Shown here one piece after another: positions 6,684 to 14,829 of a stretch of DNA of 22,387 nucleotides. The DNA is from an uncultured Roseiflexaceae bacterium (lineage in GTDB: Bacteria; Chloroflexota; Chloroflexia; Chloroflexales; Roseiflexaceae), in contig CALJIC010000213.1 of assembly GCA_937974195.1 (NCBI GenBank), positions 1-22,387 of the forward strand, written 5' to 3'. The notes under the pieces are model-generated. The model searched no databases. It saw nothing but the letters and a program-made list of their open reading frames with translations, and was not told the DNA's origin. The translations under genes were made by a program, and so were the position numbers. Each line of letters starts with the position of its first letter. Position 1 is the first letter of the stretch.

Positions 6684-9068
6684 GTGATACCGCCACGTAC
6701 GCACCTGCGGAACCTTGCGATCACGGTTCTGGCACTGACCCTCGTATGCCTCTTCGCTCTGCGGCCTGCCCCATCCAGCGTCCAGGCACAGGCGACGCTC
6801 TTCACGATCACGCAGGTCACTGACGCTAACGGCAACGATCCTATCCCGCCCGCGGACCCGCCGACGGTGAACGCCGGCGATCTGTTCACGATCTACGTGC
6901 GGATCAGCAACGCCTCGGTCGGCTACTACAACGTCACCCCCAGCTTCTCCGGGCTCCCGCAGGGCGTCACAGTGTCGAACCCCGGCCAGTTCGCGCTCGA
7001 GAACGGCCAGACGGTCGTGCTGGCCATCCAGGTGAACACCCCGTCGACGATCACGCCGGGGACGTACACTTTCCAGACCACGGCCAGCGGGCAGAAGACC
7101 TCGGTCGGCGGTCTAGCGCCGAACAGCTTCAACATCTCCGCCTTCGCGCGCTTCATCGTCGCCGGCGCGACTCCGACGCCAACGCCGTCGCCGACGCTCA
7201 CGATCACCCCCACCCCGACGGTGGGCCCGGCCTGCCCGGAGGGCAACCGCGACCCGGCCGATGACCGCGCCGGGGCGCTGCTGGTGCTGGTGGACGTCGA
7301 GCAGCGCTTCGGTATCTGCCACCGGGGGGATGTCGACTGGTTCCGCTTCGCCGCGATCGGCGGCAAGGTCTACACGCTCGACATCCTGCATATGGATCTC
7401 GGGCTGGACCTGTCGCTCGAGCTGTACGACGAGGACGGCAACCGGCTCACCGCGAACGATGACTTCTTCGCCCGCACCCCGCCGCCGGCCCCGACGCCGC
7501 CGCGCGACATCCGCCCGCGCATCCAGTCCTGGCGGGCCCCGCGCGACGGCATCTACTACGTCCGGGTGGCGGATACCGCCAACGTCGGCGGCGACAACCT
7601 CACCTACACCTTCATCATCAACTCCGAGAGCTACGGGCCGACGCCCCCCACCGTCGCGGAGGTCTGCGCAGACCTGTTCGAGCCCGACGGGCTGCCGGAG
7701 CAGGCCAAGCTGATCCTCTCGAACGAGATCCAGCCGCGGCGGACGCTCTGCCCGGACGGCGACGCCGACTGGGTGCGCTTCTTCGGCAAGACTGGCAAGA
7801 CCTACTATATCTACACCGACACGCGGCCGTACCGCAACAACCCGGACTTCAACAACCAGACCGAGGCCGGCGCCGACACGCTCCTGGTGCTGACCGACCG
7901 CGACGGGGTGACGCTGCTCGATTTCAACGACGATATCGAGGGCTCGCTCGACTCGCAGATCCGCTTCGTCCCGCAGGCGGACGGCTTCTACTACGTGCAG
8001 GTCAAGAACACCGGCGACATCGGCAACCAGTTCATCCGCTACGACCTGGTGCTGCAGCAGTGTCTGCCGGACCAGGAGTGTGGCCGGTCGCCGCAGCCGG
8101 TGGTTGCGCCGCAGCCCACAGTGCCGGGCGCTCCGACCGAGCAGCCGCAGGACACCCCCGCGCCGACGAACACCTCGGTGATCTTCGATACGACGCCGAC
8201 GCCGCCGACGCCGCAGACGTTCCTGGCGCAGGGGGACACGCATCTGGCGCCGCTGATCGACGGGCGGGTCGTGGGGTTCGCCGACGACGCCTTCGAGCAG
8301 GTCTGGCAGCGCACCGACCGGGTGGTCGCGGAGGGGAGCGTGCAGCGCAGCTGGCTCTGGGGGCCGGAGGGCGGGCTGGCGCGCGCAGAGGGCTACTTCC
8401 AGGCGGCCAGCGGGCTGCGCCAGGTGCAGTACTTCGACAAGGGCCGGATGGAGATCAACGATCCGGCGGGCGACCGCAGCAGCCGCTGGTTTGTGACATC
8501 GGGCCTGCTGGTGATGGAGATGATCACCGGGCGCGCGCAGATCGGCGACAACGAGTATCTGCTGCGTGGTCCGGCCGATATCCCGGTGGCCGGCGACGCC
8601 ACAGATCCCAACGCGCCGACCTACGCCAGCTTCGGCGCGGTTGTTATGCAGTCGGCGGAGAACAAGGTCGGGCAGCTGCCGGGCGAGACGATCGACCGCT
8701 CGGGGACGGTGGGGACCTACAGCGGCCCGCAGCGCCCCGAGACGCGCTTCGTCCACTACGTCCCCGAGACCGGCCACAACATCCCGGCGGTCTTCTGGGA
8801 CTTCCTGAACGCCCGCGGCGCGGTGTACGAGGGCGGGCGGCTGCAGACCGGCGCCGTGATCGACTGGCTGTTCACGCTCGGCTACCCGGTGAGCGAGCCG
8901 TACTGGACCCGCGTGCGGGTGGGCGGCGTGGAGCGCGACGTGCTGGTGCAGATGTTCCAGCGGCGGGTGCTGACCTATCTGCCGGATAACCCGCCCGGCT
9001 GGCGGGTCGAGATGGGCAACGTGGGCAGGCACTACTACCGCTGGCGCTACGGCGAGGAGCTGCCCTAG
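6684..9068 (+). CDS. Secreted protein with two PPC domains and an uncharacterised C-terminal domain
   Basis: 794 residues beginning with a signal peptide (hydrophobic core about 11-28, likely cleaved after AQA near residue 37). An N-terminal beta domain follows (about 38-160), then a Thr/Pro linker and two bacterial pre-peptidase C-terminal (PPC) domains at about 183-315 and 325-459. Both show the G-D-x-D-W-x-R-F opening and a closing G-x-Y-Y-V-x-V strand. A second Pro/Thr linker (467-512) leads to a roughly 280-residue C-terminal region with WTRVRVGG and VEMGNVGRHYYRWRYG near the end. I recall similar regions from secreted Chloroflexota proteins but cannot name a family. PPC domains are non-catalytic and usually aid secretion or binding. 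The GTG start follows GGAGGGGAGG with nine bases spacing. No catalytic motif is visible; a cell-surface or extracellular role is likely. Confidence 0.85.
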   Translation: MIPPRTHLRNLAITVLALTLVCLFALRPAPSSVQAQATLFTITQVTDANGNDPIPPADPPTVNAGDLFTIYVRISNASVGYYNVTPSFSGLPQGVTVSNPGQFALENGQTVVLAIQVNTPSTITPGTYTFQTTASGQKTSVGGLAPNSFNISAFARFIVAGATPTPTPSPTLTITPTPTVGPACPEGNRDPADDRAGALLVLVDVEQRFGICHRGDVDWFRFAAIGGKVYTLDILHMDLGLDLSLELYDEDGNRLTANDDFFARTPPPAPTPPRDIRPRIQSWRAPRDGIYYVRVADTANVGGDNLTYTFIINSESYGPTPPTVAEVCADLFEPDGLPEQAKLILSNEIQPRRTLCPDGDADWVRFFGKTGKTYYIYTDTRPYRNNPDFNNQTEAGADTLLVLTDRDGVTLLDFNDDIEGSLDSQIRFVPQADGFYYVQVKNTGDIGNQFIRYDLVLQQCLPDQECGRSPQPVVAPQPTVPGAPTEQPQDTPAPTNTSVIFDTTPTPPTPQTFLAQGDTHLAPLIDGRVVGFADDAFEQVWQRTDRVVAEGSVQRSWLWGPEGGLARAEGYFQAASGLRQVQYFDKGRMEINDPAGDRSSRWFVTSGLLVMEMITGRAQIGDNEYLLRGPADIPVAGDATDPNAPTYASFGAVVMQSAENKVGQLPGETIDRSGTVGTYSGPQRPETRFVHYVPETGHNIPAVFWDFLNARGAVYEGGRLQTGAVIDWLFTLGYPVSEPYWTRVRVGGVERDVLVQMFQRRVLTYLPDNPPGWRVEMGNVGRHYYRWRYGEELP

Positions 9069-9148
9069 GCCGAACCAGCTGTGTCGGCGGGGCTGTCTGC
9101 GTGTGACGGCCCCGCTGCCGCCCGCATACCGCGATCAGAAAAACACAA

Positions 9149-9172
9149 CGCCCCGCCAGTACTGGCGGGGCG
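9149..9172. terminator. Perfect 24-base palindrome, terminator of the pilin gene and probably the PPC gene
   Basis: Two 12-base half-sites, CGCCCCGCCAGT and its exact complement, form a GC-rich hairpin between the convergent PPC and flp genes. On the minus strand it is followed by TTGTGTTTTTC, a fair U tract, so it ends flp transcription. On the plus strand the flank (CTGTGCTTCC) is less U-rich, but the stem may still slow polymerase leaving the PPC gene. Confidence 0.8.
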
Positions 9173-9197
9173 CTGTGCTTCCAAAGAGGATGGGCGA

Positions 9198-9356
9198 TTA
9201 CGGGTTCAGACCCTCGTTGATCTCGCTGAACACAGCGCTGACGCGGTTGCCCAGGAGGGTCAGGATACCAATAACAACGATAGCGATGAGCACCAGGATG
9301 AGCGCGTACTCGACCAGACCCTGGCCCTCCTCCTTGGCGAAGAAGCTGCGAAGCAT
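9198..9356 (-). CDS. flp: Flp/Fap-type type IVb prepilin
   Basis: A 52-residue prepilin, the subunit of Tad (tight adherence) pili. A short basic head (MLRSFFAKEEG) precedes the prepilin-peptidase motif: cleavage after Gly11 would leave QGLVEYALIL with Glu at +5 followed by Tyr, the Flp signature. A single hydrophobic helix (about 16-38) and a short polar tail follow. The ATG at 9356 has a near-perfect SD (AAGGAGGTGAC) five bases upstream; longer in-frame starts add non-pilin sequence. No tad assembly genes (ATPase, TadB/C, secretin or prepilin peptidase) are in the window, so the machinery is elsewhere. The strong ribosome binding site and own terminator suggest high, monocistronic expression, as expected for a structural subunit. 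Confidence 0.92.
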   Translation of the reverse strand: MLRSFFAKEEGQGLVEYALILVLIAIVVIGILTLLGNRVSAVFSEINEGLNP

Positions 9357-9415
9357 GTTTGTCACCTCCTTTGTTTCGAGTGTTGTGCTGCGTCGATTGA
9401 GGTCTTCGCACAGGT

Positions 9416-9444
9416 ATAATGCCATGTGAGAAGGCCATATACAA
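9416..9444 (-). promoter_or_regulatory. Candidate flp promoter with extended -10
   Basis: On the minus strand TTGTAT (9444-9439), a 17-base spacer and CATTAT (9421-9416) preceded by TGG resemble an extended -10 promoter. The 5' leader would be about 50 bases. The same bases read TATAAT on the plus strand, so direction is not certain. Confidence 0.45.
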
Positions 9445-9506
9445 TGGGTTTTTGGTCCCACCGTGAAAAAGTACCGGTACTACGTCCGCTAGGGGAGTAT
9501 AGAGGG

Positions 9507-10733
9507 ATGGAGCCTGCACGCCGGCCCGCCATCAGCGCTGGGAGCGATGGCCCTGCTGCCGACGATACGGTGGGGTGGACCGCGCGGCGCCTGCGCGAGG
9601 ATCCCTACGAGGCTATGCTGCGCATCGCGGGCGAGATCGGCCCGCGGCGCCCGACCTCGCTGGCGGAGGCGAAGGCGGCCGCGTACCTGGACGGGCGGCT
9701 GCGCCGAGCCGGCATGTCGGTCTCGGCCGACGCCTTCCGCGCCACGCCGACCTCGGGCTGGGACACCCTGCTCGTGGCGCTGCTGGCCTGCCTGGCGGTG
9801 GCGCTCTACTTCTGGCTCCCGCTGCCGTCGCTGCTGCTGTCGCTGTGGAACATGTGCCTGGCGGCGGTTCTGCTGCGCCGCGGCGGGGGCCTGATCGGCC
9901 GGCGCGGCACCAGCCAGAACGTGATCGCGACGCGGGCCGCGGCCGAGCTGCGGCGCTGGCGGGTGGTGCTCCTGGCGCCGCTCGAGTCGCCCCCGGCGCT
10001 CGGGCGGGTGGGCCGGGCGCTCCTGTCGAACGGCCGGGCGGCGCGCGGGCGGCTGATCGCCGGTGTGGCGATCGTGCTGCTGGCGGCCGGCGGGCTGGCG
10101 GACCTGCCGCTCGAGGCGCGGCGGGCGCTCTGGTACGCGCAGGCGCTCCCGGCCGCCTACCTGCTCGTTCTGGCGGGCGCCGAGCTGCGCGCCGCCCGCG
10201 CGCCGTACTCGCCCGGGGCGGTGAGCCACGCGGGCGCGCTGGCGACGCTGCTCTCGGCCGCCGAGGCGCTGGGCCAGCTGGAGAGCGTGGAGCTGTGGGT
10301 CGCGGCGCTCGGCTCCGTCAGCACCCGCGGGGGGCTGGAGGACATGCTGCGCCGCTACCCGTTCGACCGCGAGGAGACGCTGTTCATCGGCATCGAGGGG
10401 ATCGGGGCCGGGTCGCTGTGCTTCGTGAGCGGCGGCGATGGGCCGCGCAGGCTCGGCGCCGACCCGCTGATCCTCGAGCGGGCACATACGGTGGGCCTCG
10501 ACCCGCAGAACGAGGTCGGCCCGCGGGTGTACCGCGGCGGCACCACCCTCGCGGGGGCGCTGCGGGCGGCAGGGCTGCGCACGCTCGGCGTGATGTGCCT
10601 CGACGCCGCCGGGCGCGTCCCGCTGCAGGCGAGCGCCGCCGACGCGCCGGACCAGGTGGACCCGGCGCTGCTCGAGCGCGCGGCGCAGTTCGTGACGGCG
10701 CTGGTCCGGCAGTTCGACCAGACCGAGCGCTGA
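9507..10733 (+). CDS. M28-peptidase-like membrane protein, probably catalytically inactive
   Basis: 408 residues. The outline resembles M28 zinc aminopeptidases: an N-terminal helical part (ARRLREDPYEAMLRIAGEIG), TSQNVIAT near residue 138, and later segments corresponding to the metal-binding loops. The usual ligands are absent: where active enzymes have a GAHYDS-like motif this protein has LAPLES; the DNASG loop reads SHAGALATLL; and the EE-containing loop reads ALGSVSTRGG. Two hydrophobic blocks (about 87-128 and 181-228) would give roughly four membrane spans inside the domain, unusual for soluble M28 enzymes. The ATG at 9507 has AGGGGAG nine bases upstream. It is divergent from flp and ends 17 bases from the convergent ligase gene. 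Function is unknown; the M28 relation is by eye and moderate. Confidence 0.65.
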   Translation: MEPARRPAISAGSDGPAADDTVGWTARRLREDPYEAMLRIAGEIGPRRPTSLAEAKAAAYLDGRLRRAGMSVSADAFRATPTSGWDTLLVALLACLAVALYFWLPLPSLLLSLWNMCLAAVLLRRGGGLIGRRGTSQNVIATRAAAELRRWRVVLLAPLESPPALGRVGRALLSNGRAARGRLIAGVAIVLLAAGGLADLPLEARRALWYAQALPAAYLLVLAGAELRAARAPYSPGAVSHAGALATLLSAAEALGQLESVELWVAALGSVSTRGGLEDMLRRYPFDREETLFIGIEGIGAGSLCFVSGGDGPRRLGADPLILERAHTVGLDPQNEVGPRVYRGGTTLAGALRAAGLRTLGVMCLDAAGRVPLQASAADAPDQVDPALLERAAQFVTALVRQFDQTER

Positions 10734-10750
10734 GGCGGCCTGGCGACCCT

Positions 10751-11896
10751 CTACTGCTGCCCGGCGTAGACCGGCACGCCCTCCATCGTCTCGGCCATCA
10801 GATTGTCCACCACCGCGCGCAGGTCGTTCGTCTCGCGGAACACCGCCAGCTGGCGGTCCGCGCTGGTGCCGCCCTCGACGATCTTGAGGATGTACTCGAC
10901 CTCGCTGCGGCTGCCGAGCTCGTCCAGCACCTCGTCGACGAACGCCACCAGCTCGTGCGCGAGCGCGCGCGCGTCCACCTCGGCGCGCTTGCCGAAGTCG
11001 ATCAGCTTGCCGTCCAGCCCCCAGCGCTGGGCGCGCCACTTGTTCTCGGTGATCAGCGCGCGGCGGTAGATGCGGAAGGTGGTGTTCTCCGCGAACATGC
11101 GGTGGAGCTTGACGATCAGCGCCTGCATAAGCCCGGCGAGCGCGATGCACTCGTCGACGCGGGTGGCGATGTCGCAGACGCGGAACTCGAGCGTGCCGAA
11201 GTAGGGGTGCGGCCGCAGGTCCCAGTAGATCTTCTTGGCGTCGTCGATGCAGTGCGTGGAGATCAGCAGGTTGACATAGCTCTGGAACTCGGCGGCGGAG
11301 TGGAACGAGGGCGGGATGCCGGTGCGCGGGAAGTTCGAGAAGATCGCGCTGCGGTAGGACTTGAAGCCGGTGTTGCGGCCCATCCAGAACGGCGAGGAGG
11401 TCGAGAGGGCGAGGATGTGCGGCAGGAAGTAGCGCGCGACGTTCATCAGCTCGATCGCCACCTCGTCGTTGGGCACCCCGACGTGGACGTGCATGCCGAA
11501 GATCAGGAGCTGGAGGGCCAGCTGCTGCATCTCCTCGACCACGCCCTTGTAGCGCTCGAAGGGGGTGATCTCCTGGCTCATCCACGAGGAGATCGGGTGG
11601 GTGCCCGCGGCGATGATCCGCAGCCCGTGGGCGCCCGCGAGCCCGGCGATCGTGCTCCGCAGCCGCACCACCTCGGCGCGGGCCTCCTGCACGGTGCGGC
11701 ACGGCTGCGTGCCGACCTCGACCATGCTCTGGTGCATCTCGGGCTTGATCTGCTCGCGCAGGATCATGCGGCCGCGCTCCAGGATCTGGGTGATGTACGA
11801 GCGCAGCTCGCGCGTCTCCGGGTCAACGACCTGGTACTCCTCCTCGATGCCGATCGTGAAGGGGAAATTGGGTGAAGCGGGGTTGTAGGAAGTCAT
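10751..11896 (-). CDS. Carboxylate-amine ligase of the GCS2/YbdK family
   Basis: 381 residues, the usual length for GCS2-family (glutamate-cysteine ligase type 2, YbdK) proteins, which form an amide bond between a carboxylate and an amine using ATP. Recognisable motifs are TIGIEEEYQVVDPET at the N-terminus (acidic metal-binding residues E18-E20), GTHPISSW, FGMHVHVGVP, FSNFPRTGIPPSF and the Arg-containing GTLEFRVCD. The ATG at 11896 follows AAAGG with suitable spacing; an in-frame GTG three codons earlier overlaps the SD. It is the last gene of a same-strand cluster with two ATP-grasp ligases and an esterase, suggesting it adds one amine or amino acid to a small metabolite. The true substrate is unknown; it need not be cysteine. 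Confidence 0.88.
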   Translation of the reverse strand: MTSYNPASPNFPFTIGIEEEYQVVDPETRELRSYITQILERGRMILREQIKPEMHQSMVEVGTQPCRTVQEARAEVVRLRSTIAGLAGAHGLRIIAAGTHPISSWMSQEITPFERYKGVVEEMQQLALQLLIFGMHVHVGVPNDEVAIELMNVARYFLPHILALSTSSPFWMGRNTGFKSYRSAIFSNFPRTGIPPSFHSAAEFQSYVNLLISTHCIDDAKKIYWDLRPHPYFGTLEFRVCDIATRVDECIALAGLMQALIVKLHRMFAENTTFRIYRRALITENKWRAQRWGLDGKLIDFGKRAEVDARALAHELVAFVDEVLDELGSRSEVEYILKIVEGGTSADRQLAVFRETNDLRAVVDNLMAETMEGVPVYAGQQ

Positions 11897-12049
11897 AGCG
11901 GACACCTTTCGTGCGAGGCGCCCGACGGCGCGATGTCGGTCGTGCGAACGGCGTGACGGCGGCGGAACGCGGGCGGGACCACGCGGCGGGCGGGGACGCC
12001 CGGGCGAACGGCGGGCGGCGCGCGCCGAAGGAAGCTGTGGTCGCCGCGG

Positions 12050-13444
12050 TCATCTCTCGTCTACCACGAACACCGGGACGGTCGACCCACCGCCGGCCGT
12101 GACGTTGAGGAGCGTGACGGTCGAGAGGCGGCAGAGCGTGCCCTGGACGTCGCCGCCGAACATAAACGGGTCGGTGTCCACCAGGCGCCGGCCGATGTGC
12201 AGCTCGCCGTCGATCAGCGCCGGGTAGTCCTCGTAGGCGATCGTGACGCGCTCCTGGACGATCGCCGGCGTCTGGAGGGCCTCGGCGAGCGCCCGCTCCC
12301 ACGCCTCGGCGCTCGTCTCCCAGCCGATCACGACCCCTTTGCCGCCGTACTCGTCGTTCGGCTTCAGCACCAGCCGGTCGCGGTTCCTGCGGGCGAACTC
12401 CAGCAGTTCGATGCGCTCGCCCTGGTAGGTGGTGCTCCCCGGCCGCACCAGGCGCGTCCAGGGGACGTGGCGGGCGATCGCCGCGCGCTGCTCGGGGGTG
12501 AAGAGGTCGCTGAGGCTATCGTCGGTGAGCTGTGCGAAGATCGCCTTCTTGTGCAGCAGCTTGGCCCGAAAGGAGTTGACGACGCAGACCTTGCCGGCGG
12601 CGTAGGCGCGCATGAGCGGGTGCTCGAGGGAGTCCTGGCCGTAGCGGGTCAGCAGCTCGCTGGTGAGGACGCGCTTGTAGACCAGGTCGATCGGGAAGGG
12701 CTCCGCTGCGGCGGCCGCGTCGGCACCCAGCAGCTCGTAGGCGGTGGCGTAGAGCCGCCCGTCGCGGTAGGCGAGGTCGTCGGGGGAGCAGATAGCGGCC
12801 TCGAGGCCGTGCTCATGGAAGTAGCGCTGGAAGAGCAGGAACTCGGAGCGGGTCGGGAGGCCGTGCCAGTCCAGAATGGCGATGCGGGGCGGCTGGCTCC
12901 CGCCGAACTGCCGCCAGGCGTCGAGGAGCGTGTCGAGCAGGCGCTGGCGCGCGGGGAGCGCCGTGAGGGCATAGCGCTCGGCGAAGCGCCTGACCACCGG
13001 GAGCTCGAGGAACACCGCCGAGAGGACGTCCTCGTAGGCGATAGCGGCCGGGCTCTCGCCGTTGTACTCGACGAACTGGAGCGAGCTGCCGTCCAGCGTC
13101 AGGAAGGTGTCCATGCGCGAGTGGGCGCACGAGCCGGCGTAGCCGGGGTCGATCTGGACCAGCGCCTCCTCGTGGGGCGTCAGGGCGACGCCGGCGCGCA
13201 GCGCTGGGTCGGTGAGCATGGCCGCGCCGAGGCGCTCCATGGCCGCGCCGACGGCCCGGCAGGCGGCGCTGAGCAGATCGTACTGCGCGGCGGTGAGCAG
13301 GCGCGGGCGCAGCACCGTCACCAGCGGGCGCTCGCCGAAGTACAGGCCCTGCTCGCGCTGGGCCGCGGCGAGCTGCTCGGCGGTGGCGCGGGCTGTGGGC
13401 GGGTCGAGCAGCCCGTGGTAGTGGGCGATGGCGGCTTCGAGCAT
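12050..13444 (-). CDS. ATP-grasp-type peptide ligase homologue (possibly circularly permuted)
   Basis: A 464-residue protein with an ATP-grasp-like C-terminal half. Visible signatures are AYAAGKVCVVNSFRAKLL, then LVLKPNDEYGGKGVVIGWE (Lys and glycine-rich loop for ATP phosphates) and IVQERV (the adenine-binding strand). The N-terminal half contains HSRMDTFL and FVEYNGESPAAIAYED, where Glu/Asn resemble the metal-binding E-x-N of ATP-grasp enzymes; its position before the Lys/Gly loop suggests the circularly permuted type related to glutathionylspermidine synthetase. Such enzymes join a carboxylate to an amine through an acyl-phosphate. The ATG at 13444 has AGGAG five bases upstream. It lies between the GCS2 ligase and a RimK-like ligase on the same strand, with gaps of 153 and 259 bases in which I see no other gene. 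Confidence 0.75.
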   Translation of the reverse strand: MLEAAIAHYHGLLDPPTARATAEQLAAAQREQGLYFGERPLVTVLRPRLLTAAQYDLLSAACRAVGAAMERLGAAMLTDPALRAGVALTPHEEALVQIDPGYAGSCAHSRMDTFLTLDGSSLQFVEYNGESPAAIAYEDVLSAVFLELPVVRRFAERYALTALPARQRLLDTLLDAWRQFGGSQPPRIAILDWHGLPTRSEFLLFQRYFHEHGLEAAICSPDDLAYRDGRLYATAYELLGADAAAAAEPFPIDLVYKRVLTSELLTRYGQDSLEHPLMRAYAAGKVCVVNSFRAKLLHKKAIFAQLTDDSLSDLFTPEQRAAIARHVPWTRLVRPGSTTYQGERIELLEFARRNRDRLVLKPNDEYGGKGVVIGWETSAEAWERALAEALQTPAIVQERVTIAYEDYPALIDGELHIGRRLVDTDPFMFGGDVQGTLCRLSTVTLLNVTAGGGSTVPVFVVDER

Positions 13445-13703
13445 AGACACTCCTGGACCCGATTGGCGGGGCGCGGCGAGGCGCCTTCTCTCCGAAACCC
13501 CCGCGGCAGATGCCGGCGCGCTATACGGCGGGCCTCGTGCCGCTAGGCGGCTGGCTGTACGGGGCGCGACCGCTGCCCCACAGGCTGGTCGGGCGCACAC
13601 GCTGGACGGGCATAGGTTGGGTCCGGCAGGGCGCCCGGGCTGCCGGCCACACCCCTTTCGCCTGCAGGCGAGAACATCCGCCGGCGCGGGCGCGCAGCAG
13701 GCC

Positions 13704-14660
13704 CTAGACGGGCTCGCCGGCGTCGGCGAGCAGCAGCGTGTTCCAGCGGACGTTCTGGACCGGGCGCGGGTGCTCCTGAGCCTTGGCGATGCAGAGGTCG
13801 GCCATGGCCTCGACGACCCAGCGGAAGAACTTCTCCTTGAGCGAGTGGTAGTCGGCGTCCGGGGCGGGGTTGGTGAAGTCGATCGCGTAGGGGACGCCGT
13901 CTTTGAACGCGAACTCGACCGTGTTCATATCGTAGCCGAGGGCGCGGCAGAGCGTGAGGGCGTCCTGCACCACGCGCTCGTGCTCGGCCTCGGTGAGGTA
14001 GCCCGGCTCGTCGAAGTAGCGGTGCGGGTAGGGGGCGTTGACGTCGAACTTCATTACCAGGACGCGCTCGCGGCCCACGACCCAGCAGCGGACGTACTTA
14101 TCCCAGTCGATGTACTCCTGGAGCATCATGCACTCGGTGCCGGTCTGGTTGTACGCCTCCCAGAGCTGCTCGAGGGTGTGGACCTTGAAGACCTGCTTGA
14201 AGCCGCCGCCGGAGTGCGGCTTGAGGATGACCGGGAAGCCGCCGACGTACTCGACGTGATCCTCCCACGGGATGCGCGGCACGAGGTTGCGCAGCGACTC
14301 GACCGGGTGGATGTCCGGGATGTAGGAGTGCGAGGGGAGGGCGACGCTGCGCGGGTGGGCGACGCCGAGGCGGCTGGCGATCGTCGCGCCGGTGAACTTC
14401 TCGTCGGCGCTCCACCAGAACGGGTTATTGATGACGTACGTGCCGGCGATCATGGCCGTCTTGAGGAAGGTGCGGTAGTAGGGGATCTCGTGCGAGATGC
14501 GGTCCACGATCACGGCGTACTCGGCGGGCTCGGCCATGCGCGTGCCGCCGAGCTTGACGAACTCGGCCGTGCAGCCGGCGTCGCGGCGGTTGATCTCCTC
14601 GATCAGCGCGTGCGGGAAGGTGTTCTCCCGCCCGACCAGGATGCCGATCTTCTTGGTCAC
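13704..14660 (-). CDS. RimK/D-Ala-D-Ala-ligase-like ATP-grasp enzyme
   Basis: 318 residues starting (M)TKKIGILVGRENTFP, a Rossmann-like pre-ATP-grasp domain. The ATP-grasp fold shows KFTGATIASRLGVAHP, the ATP-binding FPVILKPHSGGGFKQVF, CMMLQEYIDW, VRCWVVG, and the catalytic metal site TVEFAFKDGVPYAIDFTNPAPD (Glu...Asp...Asn). The expected activity is ATP-dependent amide or peptide bond formation. The GTG at 14660 has GAGGAG six bases upstream; the longer frame from 14789 adds a low-complexity charged stretch and is rejected. Its neighbours are another ATP-grasp enzyme, a GCS2 ligase and an esterase, so it probably performs one step of a multi-ligase pathway. Substrates cannot be read from sequence. 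Confidence 0.82.
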   Translation of the reverse strand: MTKKIGILVGRENTFPHALIEEINRRDAGCTAEFVKLGGTRMAEPAEYAVIVDRISHEIPYYRTFLKTAMIAGTYVINNPFWWSADEKFTGATIASRLGVAHPRSVALPSHSYIPDIHPVESLRNLVPRIPWEDHVEYVGGFPVILKPHSGGGFKQVFKVHTLEQLWEAYNQTGTECMMLQEYIDWDKYVRCWVVGRERVLVMKFDVNAPYPHRYFDEPGYLTEAEHERVVQDALTLCRALGYDMNTVEFAFKDGVPYAIDFTNPAPDADYHSLKEKFFRWVVEAMADLCIAKAQEHPRPVQNVRWNTLLLADAGEPV

Positions 14661-14829
14661 GTCCGTCTCCTCACTACACGACTTGCGCGGCGCCTGCCCC
14701 GCCGGGGAGGCCGGCCGGCGACGACCGCGTAACTCCTCTTCTTCAGTGAAGGGCCGCAGGCCCTCGGCATCCTCCTGCGAAGCGCTCACGCGGGCGGCCG
14801 CGCACGCCGTGCGGCTGAAAGATAACGCC

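Noticed and set aside
7113..9032. 639-codon minus-strand frame opposite the PPC gene
   Set aside because: Composition shadow; the plus frame has a signal peptide, PPC motifs, promoter and SD.
9415..9420. TATAAT on the plus strand as promoter of the M28-like gene
   Set aside because: No -35 at proper spacing and no TG extension; the same bases fit a better-spaced minus-strand flp promoter, so I left direction open and did not list it separately.
9489..11875. Frames of more than 700 codons on both strands (9489-11702 minus, 9575-11875 plus)
   Set aside because: They cross the convergent ends of two recognised genes and show only biased low-complexity sequence.
13658..13671. Palindrome TCGCCTGCAGGCGA between the two ATP-grasp genes
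   Set aside because: Short, followed by no T-run on either strand; could be chance in GC-rich DNA or a minor hairpin.
14750..14764. AGGGCC-GCA-GGCCCT hairpin between esterase and RimK-like genes
   Set aside because: Three-base loop and no U tract; insufficient as a terminator.
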